64,000 nucleotides of DNA from Eubacteriales bacterium (GTDB lineage: Bacteria > Bacillota > Clostridia > Oscillospirales > CAG-382), in contig JAQWDK010000003.1 of the NCBI GenBank assembly GCA_028705495.1, forward strand, positions 124,001 to 188,000. Direction: 5' to 3'. Both the position numbers and the translations under genes were made by a program. This document shows, piece by piece, positions 51,581-60,204 of this stretch (positions are counted from its first letter, which is position 1; each line of letters begins with the position of its first letter). The notes under the pieces were generated by a model that saw only the letters and a list, made by a program, of their open reading frames with translations, searched no databases and was not told the origin of the DNA.

Positions 51581-52666
51581 ATGCTTCTTAATTCTGTTTC
51601 CTTCTACAATTTCAGAAATAACGACACCGCAACCCTGCCTTTTTCCGAAGGAGTTAACGTCATCTGCGGAAAAAATGCTGCCGGGAAGACAAACATCCTT
51701 GAAGCGGTGTTCTTTTTTGCTGCCGGAAAATCCTTCCGCTCCTGTAAGGAAAGAGATATGATCCGCTTCGGGGAACAGGATGCGAAAATTGAGATAGCTT
51801 TCAGCGGTGCTGAAGGCACTCATACACTTGCCGCTTCCCTTTCAAGGCGCAGAAAAAAGGAGATGTTCCGCGACGGTATCAAAATCAGCCGCCTTTCGGA
51901 GTATCTCGGAAAATTCCGCGCAGTTGTTTTCACTCCCGACCATCTCAGCCTTGTAAAAGGCTCACCCGAAAGAAGAAGACGGTTTCTCGATATTGCAATC
52001 TGCCAAAATGCGCCGAAATATGTCGCGCTGCTTAATGAATACAACCGTGTTCTACTCCAGAAAAATGCGCTGCTTCGTTCTTTTGAAGCTTCTCCCCAAC
52101 TTCTGGAGGTGTACAACGAACGTCTTGCCTATCTTGGAGCGCAAATCAGTGTGCGCCGCTACAGATACCTCTCAAGGCTTGGTAAATCGGCGGAAGAAAT
52201 TCACTCAGAGATGTCAAGCGGAACGGAACAGCTAACTCTCAGATATATCTCCCCGATTTGTTCGACAATCACAAGCGAAGAAGAATCAGAAAAAGCCTAT
52301 CTTTCGCTTTATAAAGCAAAAACTGCAGCGGAGTTAAAATGCGGAGTTTCGCTCGTCGGCTCTCACAAAGATGACTTTGAAACGCAGATTAATGCCCGAG
52401 ACGCTAGGCTTTTCTGCTCACAAGGTCAGCAGCGGAGCGCGGTGCTGTCGCTGAAACTTGCCGAAGGGGAACTCTCAAAGTTTTACACAGGCGAATATCC
52501 GGTGTTTTTGCTCGACGACATTCTAAGCGAACTCGATGTCGGAAGACGCTCGTTTATCCTTGGAAACCTTGTCGGCAAACAGGTCATTATCACCGCCTGC
52601 GAGGATATACCAACACCCGTTGACAATAGGATTTTTGTTGAAAACGGAAAGTATACAGTTCAGTGA
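51581..52666 (+). CDS. recF: DNA replication and repair protein RecF
   Basis: RecF loads RecA at gaps together with RecO and RecR. 361 residues, normal length: FYNFRNNDTATLPF at the start, Walker A ICGKNAAGKTNILEAV, the ABC-type signature CSQGQQRSAVLSLKLAE and Walker B VFLLDDILSELD. The start at 51581 (GGTGGG upstream) agrees with other RecF proteins. In most bacteria recF follows dnaN; here it lies 24 kb from dnaN between two inverted origin-like elements and leads into miaB (41-base gap). Confidence 0.97.
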   Translation: MLLNSVSFYNFRNNDTATLPFSEGVNVICGKNAAGKTNILEAVFFFAAGKSFRSCKERDMIRFGEQDAKIEIAFSGAEGTHTLAASLSRRRKKEMFRDGIKISRLSEYLGKFRAVVFTPDHLSLVKGSPERRRRFLDIAICQNAPKYVALLNEYNRVLLQKNALLRSFEASPQLLEVYNERLAYLGAQISVRRYRYLSRLGKSAEEIHSEMSSGTEQLTLRYISPICSTITSEEESEKAYLSLYKAKTAAELKCGVSLVGSHKDDFETQINARDARLFCSQGQQRSAVLSLKLAEGELSKFYTGEYPVFLLDDILSELDVGRRSFILGNLVGKQVIITACEDIPTPVDNRIFVENGKYTVQ

Positions 52667-52707
52667 ACTAAAATTAAATATACTAAAAATTTTCAAAGGC
52701 AAAGTAA

Positions 52708-54132
52708 ATGGCGAATATTATAGATTTTACAAATGAAATAGAACAGGCGAAGTATTCTTCACTTGTCAAAAATGCACTTTCTCATCGAACTTCCTCATCG
52801 GCTGAAATAATCACCTTCGGATGTCAGCAAAACGAAGCTGACAGCGAACGCATCGCGGGTCTTTGCTCTCTTATGGGCTTTGACACAAACCCAGCCGGGT
52901 CGATGAGTTCTGATGAAATTTCTGTTGCGGGACTTATTATAATAAATACCTGTGCAATCAGAGAACATGCGGAACTGAAAGCGCTCTCAAACACTGGCCG
53001 ACTTAAAAAACTCAAAGAGACAAATCCGGAGCTTATCTTGGGAATTTGCGGATGTATGGTTCAGGAAAAACACCGCTTCGACCAGATAAAAAAGAGCTAC
53101 CCATATGTCGATTTTATGCTCGGAACTGACAGCATACATAAACTGCCGGAGGTTCTCTGGCGGGTTATTTCCGAACAAAGGCGAATTTACGGAGTTTCAG
53201 CTCTTCCCCATTCCGAACTTGGTGTTATCGAAGAAAATATGCCTGTACTTCGTAAATCGCCCTTCAAAGTTTGGGTTCCGATTATGTACGGCTGCAACAA
53301 TTTCTGCACCTACTGCGTTGTTCCGAGAGTTAGAGGGCATGAGAGATCAAGGAGCGAGGCGGCAATAATCGAAGAAGTCAAAACACTCCTAGACGGCGGA
53401 TGCAAAGAGATTACGCTGCTCGGGCAGAATGTCAACTCGTACAGTGGAGAAAACGGTGGTTTTGTAAAGCTGCTTGAAAACCTTTTGTCCCTTGACGGAG
53501 ATTTTAGACTGCGCTTTATGACTTCCCACCCAAAGGATGCATCTGACGAATTAATCGAGCTGATGAACCATCCGAAAATGGCAAAACATTTTCACCTTCC
53601 GTTCCAGGCTGGAAGCGACAGGATCTTAAAGCTGATGAATCGCCGCTACACAAAGGAAAAATACCTTGAAAGAGCGCTTAAAATCAGGCAAGCCTCACCC
53701 GACTGTGCAATAACGACCGATGTCATCTGCGGTTTTCCGGGAGAAACAGCGGAGGAATTTGAAGAAACTCTCGAAGTCGTCAGAGCGGTTGAATTTGATA
53801 CACTGTTTTCTTTTGTTTTTTCACCGAGGAAGGGGACACCTGCGGCAAATTTTGACGACCAGATTTCTCATGACGAAAAAATCCGCCGTTTTGAGAAGCT
53901 GACAAAGCTGACAAACAGCCTATCTGAAAAGAGAAACTCTCTCCTTGTTGGCAAGACCGAAAGGGTTTTATGCGACACTGAAGCTGACAACGAAGGTTTT
54001 TCCGGCGGAAAAAGCAGTCAGAATAAGCTAATCAGGTTCCAAAATCCAGAAAACCAGATAAAAGTTGGAGAATTTGCCGATGTTGAGATAACAGAAGCAT
54101 TCAGAGCTTCACTTAACGGCAAACTTTTGTGA
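52708..54132 (+). CDS. miaB: tRNA-2-methylthio-N6-dimethylallyladenosine synthase
   Basis: Radical-SAM enzyme that adds the methylthio group to i6A37 of tRNA. 474 residues. The N-terminal domain supplies three Cys for the auxiliary cluster (FGCQQNEADSE, INTCAIREHAE, GICGCMVQ). The radical-SAM motif is CNNFCTYCVVPRVRG, followed by ITLLGQNVNSY, and a C-terminal TRAM domain. The first motif is Q-Q-N where many MiaB proteins have Q-M-N. It is followed by ylbF after about 100 bases, as in other Firmicutes, but mutS, which usually comes next, is elsewhere. Confidence 0.96.
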   Translation: MANIIDFTNEIEQAKYSSLVKNALSHRTSSSAEIITFGCQQNEADSERIAGLCSLMGFDTNPAGSMSSDEISVAGLIIINTCAIREHAELKALSNTGRLKKLKETNPELILGICGCMVQEKHRFDQIKKSYPYVDFMLGTDSIHKLPEVLWRVISEQRRIYGVSALPHSELGVIEENMPVLRKSPFKVWVPIMYGCNNFCTYCVVPRVRGHERSRSEAAIIEEVKTLLDGGCKEITLLGQNVNSYSGENGGFVKLLENLLSLDGDFRLRFMTSHPKDASDELIELMNHPKMAKHFHLPFQAGSDRILKLMNRRYTKEKYLERALKIRQASPDCAITTDVICGFPGETAEEFEETLEVVRAVEFDTLFSFVFSPRKGTPAANFDDQISHDEKIRRFEKLTKLTNSLSEKRNSLLVGKTERVLCDTEADNEGFSGGKSSQNKLIRFQNPENQIKVGEFADVEITEAFRASLNGKLL

Positions 54133-54235
54133 CTTGGTTACATTTATAGAATCGCTAATAATATATAATTAAACTATAATGATTTACCTTAATAAGGGTA
54201 TAATTTATATAACATAACCGAAAGGAAGAACCAAA

Positions 54236-54634
54236 ATGAACAAAAAAATTACAGACCTTGTCTTAGAACTCGGAAAGGCTATTGAAGCTGATCCGGAAAT
54301 ACTCAAATATCGTCAAGCAAAAAACGCTTATTACAATGATATGGCGCTGATGACCAAAATCAGCGAATACAACGCACTTCAGCAGAAACTTGAAACAGAA
54401 GCTAATAAGGAAAACGCTGATGAGAAACACCTCGCTGACCTTGAAGCATCTGCAGATGAAAAGCGTAACGAAATTTATGATAACAAAACTTATCTTGCAC
54501 TTCAGGACTCAGAAAACAAAATCAACGAGCTTCTCAACCTTGTCAACGATGAAATTATGCGTAGTGTGACTGGAGAAGAGCCTCATTCATGCGGAAGCGG
54601 CGGATGCAGCGGATGCGGTGGCGGCTGTCATTAA
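54236..54634 (+). CDS. YlbF/YmcA-family protein with a Cys-rich C-terminus
   Basis: 132 residues, strongly helical (LELGKAIEADPEILKYRQAK, later NKINELLNLVNDEI), the YlbF fold of the Bacillus Y-complex (YlbF-YmcA-YaaT), which influences RNase Y-dependent mRNA processing, competence and sporulation. The tail CGSGGCSGCGGGCH holds four Cys and a His. Members of the Y-complex bind [4Fe-4S] clusters, so this tail probably does too. GAAAGGAAG precedes the ATG. Whether it corresponds to YlbF or YmcA is not decided by the sequence alone. Confidence 0.85.
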   Translation: MNKKITDLVLELGKAIEADPEILKYRQAKNAYYNDMALMTKISEYNALQQKLETEANKENADEKHLADLEASADEKRNEIYDNKTYLALQDSENKINELLNLVNDEIMRSVTGEEPHSCGSGGCSGCGGGCH

Positions 54635-54712
54635 TTCCCACCTTAATAGATTGTTAACCATCCGATCAAAGTAAATTACAAGTCTATTGTTGTTTTTTGG
54701 TCACAAATACAG

Positions 54713-54935
54713 TTATCCACAGAGTTATCCACACAATCCACAGCTTTACACAGGGAAAACCCTGTGGACTTTGATTTTTCTAAAAAACCAAATACGCTGC
54801 TATATAATAGTATATAGAGTTAGTAGTATTAGTAGTAGAGCGTGTGTATTCTGTGGATAACTCGAACTTTTTAAAAACGGCAACCCAAAAAGAATTTTTA
54901 TGCTTTGGATTTCCTTTTGAAAAAGCTGTGGAAAA
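54713..54935 (-). other. Origin-like element, right copy, with three perfect DnaA boxes
   Basis: Within a 346-base gap. TTATCCACA at 54713-54721 and 54725-54733, weaker CAATCCACA (54734) and TGTGGACTT (54763-54771). Then AT tract 54795-54817, the triplet run 54818-54838 (TTAGTAGTATTAGTAGTAG reading plus), a 13-base spacer, a perfect TGTGGATAA (54852-54860), and TGTGGAAAA (54927-54935). The complement of 54756-54860 matches 50033-50137 at 99 of 105 positions without gaps; 54903-54935 matches 49957-49989 at 33 of 33. Opening would proceed leftward, toward recF. This copy has the better boxes and is the stronger oriC candidate. Confidence 0.82.
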
Positions 54936-54980
54936 CTAAAAGTTTTACACAGAGAGAAAAATTACAATTCGGAGGCGTTT

Positions 54981-55793
54981 ATGAAACTATTTATTTCAGC
55001 AGATATCGAAGGCACTTGCGGAATTTGCGACTGGCAGGAAACCAATATCGGAACGCCCTACACAGATTTTTTTATAACTCAAATGACAAAAGAAGTAGCC
55101 GCAGTTTGTCGTGCGGCTCTTAATAATGGTTTTTCTGAGGTTGTAGTAAAAGATGCTCACGACAGCGCGCGGAATTTGATTCCAAACCTTCTGCCCCGCG
55201 GAACAAAGCTAATACGCGGCTGGAGCGGCGACCCGCTGGTGATGATGTCGGGAATAGACAGCAGCTTTGATGCGGCAGCCTTTACCGGATGCCATTCAAA
55301 AGCAGGAAGCGGTGGAAACCCGCTTTCCCACACTATGTCAACAAAGATGTTTCTTGTAAAAATAAACGGAGAGCCGGTAAGTGAATTCGATATAAACTCA
55401 ATGACAGCTTCTTATTTCGGCGTTCCGAGTGTGATGCTGACAGGAGATGAGGAGCTTTGCGAGAAGGCGAAGAACGATTTACCATACATAAAAACAGCAG
55501 CTTTAAGCAGAGGTTTCGGCGGTGCTTCTTTTTCTCTTAACCCCGACGATGCCGTCGCCTTAATCGAGGAAAAAGCAAACGAAGCTTTTTCAGATTTTAA
55601 AGCCAACAAAGTGCGCGAGAGCGTGAAAAAACTGCCGCAGCAATTCTTTGCGGAACTCACATATAAAGACCATGTCGCAGCATATAGAAAATCATTCTAC
55701 CCGGGCGCAAAACTTTCTTCCGACCCGAAAACGGTGGAATTTAGAACAGATGACTTTTATGAGCTTCTGCGGTGCTTTTTGTTTTTACTATGA
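54981..55793 (+). CDS. D-aminopeptidase, M55 family (DppA-like)
   Basis: 270 residues, usual for the family. Zinc ligands are visible as Asp8 and Glu10 (SADIEGTCG), a His in KDAHDSARN near residue 60, and a His in TGCHSKAG near residue 104. DppA-type enzymes form self-compartmentalised decamers that cleave D-amino-acid dipeptides such as D-Ala-D-Ala from cell-wall turnover. A strong ribosome site (GGAGG) lies 9 bases upstream. It begins 45 bases after the right origin-like element and converges on the next gene with 3 bases between stops. Confidence 0.92.
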   Translation: MKLFISADIEGTCGICDWQETNIGTPYTDFFITQMTKEVAAVCRAALNNGFSEVVVKDAHDSARNLIPNLLPRGTKLIRGWSGDPLVMMSGIDSSFDAAAFTGCHSKAGSGGNPLSHTMSTKMFLVKINGEPVSEFDINSMTASYFGVPSVMLTGDEELCEKAKNDLPYIKTAALSRGFGGASFSLNPDDAVALIEEKANEAFSDFKANKVRESVKKLPQQFFAELTYKDHVAAYRKSFYPGAKLSSDPKTVEFRTDDFYELLRCFLFLL

Positions 55794-55796
55794 GAA

Positions 55797-56744
55797 TTAT
55801 TGTTGGTCTAAAATAAGTCCCGACAAAAATTCCGGATCAACATGGACCTTAGAATAAATATAGATATTATAATCTATATTATCAACAGAAACATAAAACG
55901 AACCTTCATTAAAATCAGGCTCAGAGCTTGGTGAAGGGGAAACATATTGTTCTTCAACGACATATTCAGTTTCGTTAATTTTATAGGTCCAAAATTTATG
56001 AACAAACTTAATTCCGGTTTCGGATGTAAAAGAATAAACGATCTTTTGATATCCTTCAAATTCTTCGGTAGTTTTGGTCTTTTTAGGTTTGCTGCTTGTC
56101 ACTCTTTTTATTTTTTCTTCGAGGGATTCAAAATGGGTCTCATTTTTATCGGAGTAAAAAATATCAATCAGTTTTTGATCATTTGATAAATAACGAAAAG
56201 AATACCAGCCTGACCCTAAAGATATATTTCTAAAAGAAAATTCGTCAGATAAACACTTTGGATAATAGATTTTATCAGGGTTAATAAAAAGTATACCGTT
56301 TTTGGATTTTTCAAAAGAAGCTTTAATTGTATAAATTTCATCTTTGTTAAAATCGAGTTTTTTCAGTTTTGTTTTAAACTCATCAAAACTTTTGTATTCT
56401 GGACTGGCAGCTACCGGAAAATTTGGATAGATTATTTCTACATCGTTTCCGTCTTTAAAATTGATGTAAAAGCTACCATCAACCTCGCTTAAAACAATTC
56501 TATCCGACAGTTCTTCTGAAACATCTGAAACCAAAGATTCTTCGGGTATACTTTCTTCTAAACTTTCTTCCGGTATGCTTTCCTTGGCGCTTTCTTCAAT
56601 TACCGAACTTGTGGCATTGTCAGGTTCGCTCTCCGGGTTATCGGGTAAAGGTTTTTTCGATGCTAAAAAAAAGATTAAAACTATTGAAAACAGAATGACA
56701 ATTGCAATTAAAACAAAAAACGAGAATGTTTTGTTTTTTAACAT
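55797..56744 (-). CDS. Membrane-anchored extracytoplasmic protein of unknown function
   Basis: 315 residues: one N-terminal membrane anchor (FFVLIAIVILFSIVLIFFLA), then a Ser/Glu/Pro-rich stalk with a tandem 9-residue unit (EESIPEESL twice). A Tyr- and Lys-rich globular part with alternating strand-like stretches follows (VVEEQYVSPSPSSEPDFNEG near the end). No family recognised. Like the gene at 50297 it is AT-rich compared with its neighbours. Minus-strand TTGACA (complement of 56810-56815) and TATATT (complement of 56788-56793), 16 bases apart, form its likely promoter. Confidence 0.65.
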   Translation of the reverse strand: MLKNKTFSFFVLIAIVILFSIVLIFFLASKKPLPDNPESEPDNATSSVIEESAKESIPEESLEESIPEESLVSDVSEELSDRIVLSEVDGSFYINFKDGNDVEIIYPNFPVAASPEYKSFDEFKTKLKKLDFNKDEIYTIKASFEKSKNGILFINPDKIYYPKCLSDEFSFRNISLGSGWYSFRYLSNDQKLIDIFYSDKNETHFESLEEKIKRVTSSKPKKTKTTEEFEGYQKIVYSFTSETGIKFVHKFWTYKINETEYVVEEQYVSPSPSSEPDFNEGSFYVSVDNIDYNIYIYSKVHVDPEFLSGLILDQQ

Positions 56745-56858
56745 AATAATGCCTCCTCTTATGTAAAAATTTACTGTCCATAACTATAATATACCATATT
56801 AAAACAAAGTGTCAATAATGTAAATTAATTTATATATTTACCCATAGAAAGGGAAAAC

Positions 56859-58235
56859 ATGAGCACTGTTGCAGCAATATCAACTCCGGTAGGAAAAGGC
56901 GGAATAGCGGTTATAAGAATAAGCGGTGATGCGGCGACCGAGATCGCAGACCGTGTGTTTTTGCCTGCAAACAAAAAGCCGCTCTCCGAAACCGAAGCTG
57001 ACAGGGCTGTTTACGGCGGCATTTTTTGCGGAAAGACACAAATTGACGATGGAATTGCGGTCGTTTTCAAAGCTCCGAGGTCTTTTACGGGTGAGGACAC
57101 TGTGGAAATCTCATGCCATGGAGGTGTGCTGATAACAAAGCGTGTGCTTGAAGCGGTATTTGCCGCCGGAGCGCATCCTGCGGGAGCAGGTGAATTCACA
57201 AAGAGAGCGTTTCTCAACGGAAAGCTGTCGCTGAGTGAAGCGGAAGCAATCGGCGGCTTAATCGATGCGAAGACCGACAAATATATATCCGTAAGCCTTG
57301 CCCAGTCAAAGGGTTCTTTGGGTAAAGCGGTTAAGGCGCTGTCTGACAGGCTTGTGTTTTTAGCAGCTTCTGTTTACGCTTTTATCGACTATCCCGACGA
57401 GGATATGACGGATGTGAGCGTTGAAGAGATGAGAAAAGAGCTGAATTCGATCCTTTACCGCCTTGACGAGCTAATTTCCACCCACCGCTACGGAAAAGCC
57501 ATCAGCGAAGGGGTCGACACCGCAATTGTCGGCAAACCCAATACAGGCAAGTCGAGCCTTTTGAATATGCTCTGCGGCGAGGATCGCGCGATTGTGACGG
57601 ATATCGCAGGAACGACAAGAGATATTGTCACCGAACAAGTAAATTTTGGCGGTGTGCTGCTTAGACTTTCAGACACCGCAGGAATAAGACAAACTGGAAC
57701 AGACAGCATAGTCGAAGAGATCGGAATAAATAAATCAAAGAAAAAGATATCCGATGCGGAAGTGCTGCTTGCTGTTTTTGACGGCAGTATGCCACCGTCG
57801 AGCGAGGACAGGGAACTAATGATGCTCCTTGCCGACAGGAGAGAGGACACGGTTGCGATTGTCAACAAAACGGATATATTAGAGCCGAACAGCGAACTTT
57901 TAGCAGAGCTTAGGGAAAAGTTTAAGGGGGTTGTCAAAATTTCAGCAAAAACCGGAGAAGGCGCGGAAAGACTGCAGATGGAGATTGAAGAAATCTGCGG
58001 CAAGAGAAACCGTGTTTCCGAGGGCGAAATCGTCACAAGCGCGAGACAGAATGCCGCACTTTTGAAGGCGAGGGGATTTATCGCCTCCGCTCTTGAATCG
58101 CTGTCGCTCTACACCCAGGACATCGCATCGCTTGACATCGAAAACGCAGTCGCAGCACTTGATGAAGTCGACGCAAGAGTCGCCTCGGAGCAGATTGTAA
58201 ACGAAATCTTCTCGAAGTTTTGCGTAGGTAAATAA
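56859..58235 (+). CDS. mnmE: tRNA modification GTPase MnmE
   Basis: With MnmG it installs the carboxymethylaminomethyl group on wobble U34. 458 residues: N-terminal folate-binding domain (AAISTPVGKGGIAVIRISG), helical domain, inserted GTPase domain with G1 GKPNTGKSSLLN, G3 DTAGIRQT and G4 NKTD, and the C-terminal catalytic Cys in FCVGK (commonly FCIGK). AAGGG precedes the ATG. mnmE-mnmG pairs usually lie next to oriC, as here. Confidence 0.98.
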   Translation: MSTVAAISTPVGKGGIAVIRISGDAATEIADRVFLPANKKPLSETEADRAVYGGIFCGKTQIDDGIAVVFKAPRSFTGEDTVEISCHGGVLITKRVLEAVFAAGAHPAGAGEFTKRAFLNGKLSLSEAEAIGGLIDAKTDKYISVSLAQSKGSLGKAVKALSDRLVFLAASVYAFIDYPDEDMTDVSVEEMRKELNSILYRLDELISTHRYGKAISEGVDTAIVGKPNTGKSSLLNMLCGEDRAIVTDIAGTTRDIVTEQVNFGGVLLRLSDTAGIRQTGTDSIVEEIGINKSKKKISDAEVLLAVFDGSMPPSSEDRELMMLLADRREDTVAIVNKTDILEPNSELLAELREKFKGVVKISAKTGEGAERLQMEIEEICGKRNRVSEGEIVTSARQNAALLKARGFIASALESLSLYTQDIASLDIENAVAALDEVDARVASEQIVNEIFSKFCVGK

Positions 58236-58302
58236 TAACAGGCAGAAAACGTTGATTTTGAGAGCTTTGCAAGTTATAATAGGAATAATTGAAAGTTGAG
58301 CC

Positions 58303-60171
58303 ATGATTACATACACCAACAAAAATTACAATATAGCAGTCATCGGTGCGGGACATGCCGGATGCGAGGCAGCCCTTGCTGCTGCGAGGATGGGGTTCAG
58401 GACAGTTTTGTTCACCCTCACGATGGACCTCGTGGCGAATTTGCCATGCAATCCTTCAATTGGAGGGACGGGCAAGGGGCATATCGTCTTTGAAATTGAC
58501 GCACTTGGCGGCACGATGGGCAAGATTGCTGACGGCGCGATGCTCCAGAGCAGGATGCTCAATGTCAGCAAAGGCCCTGCGGTTCATTCACTGCGTATGC
58601 AGGCTGACAGGGTTCGTTATAGGGAGCTTATGAGACATGAGCTTGAGAGCTGTCCTAATCTACTTCTCTCTCAGGCCGAGGTCGTTGAAGTCAAGACCGA
58701 GAACGGCAAAGTTCGCGGCGTTGTCACCAAAACAGGAGCGTTTTACGAGTGCGATGCTGTTATTGTCACTACCGGAACATCCCTTGGCGGCAGGATAATA
58801 ATCGGCGAATGCGTCTATTCGGCAGGTCCGGACAACACTGTCGCAGCGACGGAGCTAACAAAAAGTCTCTTGAGCGCAGGTGTTAAAATGCAGAGGTTCA
58901 AAACCGGTACACCTCCGAGAGTCCACTCCGACAGCATCGACTATTCGGTTATGGAACGCCAGCCCGGAGACGAAAGGGCTGTACTTTTTTCTTCAAAAGA
59001 ATACGGTGTCAATAAAAACGACTGCTTTGTAACTTATACAAACGAAAAAACACATCAGATAATAAAAGATAACCTCCACCGCTCACCGCTGTTTTCGGGA
59101 ATTATCGAAGGTGTCGGAGCAAGATATTGCCCTTCTATCGAGGACAAGGTCACCCGCTTTGCCGACAAGGAGCGCCATCAGCTGTTTATTGAGCCGATGG
59201 GCGAGAACACAAAGGAAATGTACATCCAAGGGCTTAGCTCATCCATGCCCGAGGAAGTGCAGATGCAGATAATAAAGAGCATAAAGGGTCTTGAAAACGC
59301 TGTTGTAATGCGAACTGCTTACGCGATCGAATACGACTGCTGCGACCCGACACAGCTATATCCGACACTTGAGTTTAAGGAAATCAAGGGGCTCTATGGT
59401 GCTGGACAGTTCAACGGAACATCAGGTTATGAAGAAGCCGCCGCGCAGGGACTTGTGGCCGGAATCAATGCCGCACTGAAGCTTCAGGGTAGGGAGCCGA
59501 TGATAATCGACCGCTCCGAGGGCTATATAGGCACGCTCATTGATGATATTGTCATCAAGGGCACAAACGAACCGTATAGAATGATGACATCCCGAAGCGA
59601 ATACAGGCTTGTCTTAAGGCAGGACAATGCGGAAGAGAGGCTTATCGAAAAGGGCAGGTATGCCGGACTTATTGACGATGAAAGATACAGCCGCTTCCTT
59701 GCCGATAAAAATGCGCTTGAAGCTGAAGTCGAGAGGTTGCGGCGGCAGACGCTGCCGCTGTCGGAAGGGCTAAAAAAGGTGTTCACCGATGCGGGATTTG
59801 AAGAACCAAGTGGCGGAATCAAAATTGCCGAAGCGCTGAAACGACCGGGAATAACATACGAAGCGCTCGGGGAGCTTGACAAAGGCCGCGGGGATGTGCC
59901 GGAGTATATTAGAAACAAAGCAGAAATCGAGATAAAGTACGAGGGGTATATAAAAAAGCAGCTTGCCCAGATTGAGCAATTCAAAAAGCTCGAATCAAAG
60001 CAGCTGCCTGCGGATATTGACTATTCAAAAATTAAGGGAATCAGGATTGAGGCGGCACAAAAGCTCGCAAAAAACCGCCCTGCAAGTGTCGGACAAGCCT
60101 CGCGCATCTCGGGTATATCCCCGGCGGATGTGTCGGTGCTGCTGATATGGCTACAGCAAAGGGGCAGATAA
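58303..60171 (+). CDS. mnmG: tRNA uridine-5-carboxymethylaminomethyl modification enzyme MnmG
   Basis: FAD-dependent partner of MnmE. 622 residues: GAGHAGCEAALAAARMG binds FAD, NPSIGGTGKGH and GTFLxG-type VTTGTSLGGRIIIGE follow. The tRNA-binding C-terminus includes RISGISPADVSVLLIWLQQ. Length and motifs are normal. rsmG, parA and parB, which usually follow, are absent; a DUF6062 gene faces it instead. Confidence 0.98.
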   Translation: MITYTNKNYNIAVIGAGHAGCEAALAAARMGFRTVLFTLTMDLVANLPCNPSIGGTGKGHIVFEIDALGGTMGKIADGAMLQSRMLNVSKGPAVHSLRMQADRVRYRELMRHELESCPNLLLSQAEVVEVKTENGKVRGVVTKTGAFYECDAVIVTTGTSLGGRIIIGECVYSAGPDNTVAATELTKSLLSAGVKMQRFKTGTPPRVHSDSIDYSVMERQPGDERAVLFSSKEYGVNKNDCFVTYTNEKTHQIIKDNLHRSPLFSGIIEGVGARYCPSIEDKVTRFADKERHQLFIEPMGENTKEMYIQGLSSSMPEEVQMQIIKSIKGLENAVVMRTAYAIEYDCCDPTQLYPTLEFKEIKGLYGAGQFNGTSGYEEAAAQGLVAGINAALKLQGREPMIIDRSEGYIGTLIDDIVIKGTNEPYRMMTSRSEYRLVLRQDNAEERLIEKGRYAGLIDDERYSRFLADKNALEAEVERLRRQTLPLSEGLKKVFTDAGFEEPSGGIKIAEALKRPGITYEALGELDKGRGDVPEYIRNKAEIEIKYEGYIKKQLAQIEQFKKLESKQLPADIDYSKIKGIRIEAAQKLAKNRPASVGQASRISGISPADVSVLLIWLQQRGR

Positions 60172-60204
60172 GAGTGAAGCAGTTCAAGTATTCACTATTA
60201 CAGA

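Noticed and set aside
49957-54935. Inverted repeats as ends of a transposon carrying recF-miaB-ylbF
   Set aside because: No transposase or integrase lies between them, no target-site duplication is evident, and the repeat content (DnaA boxes, triplet run, AT tract) is explained by origin function.
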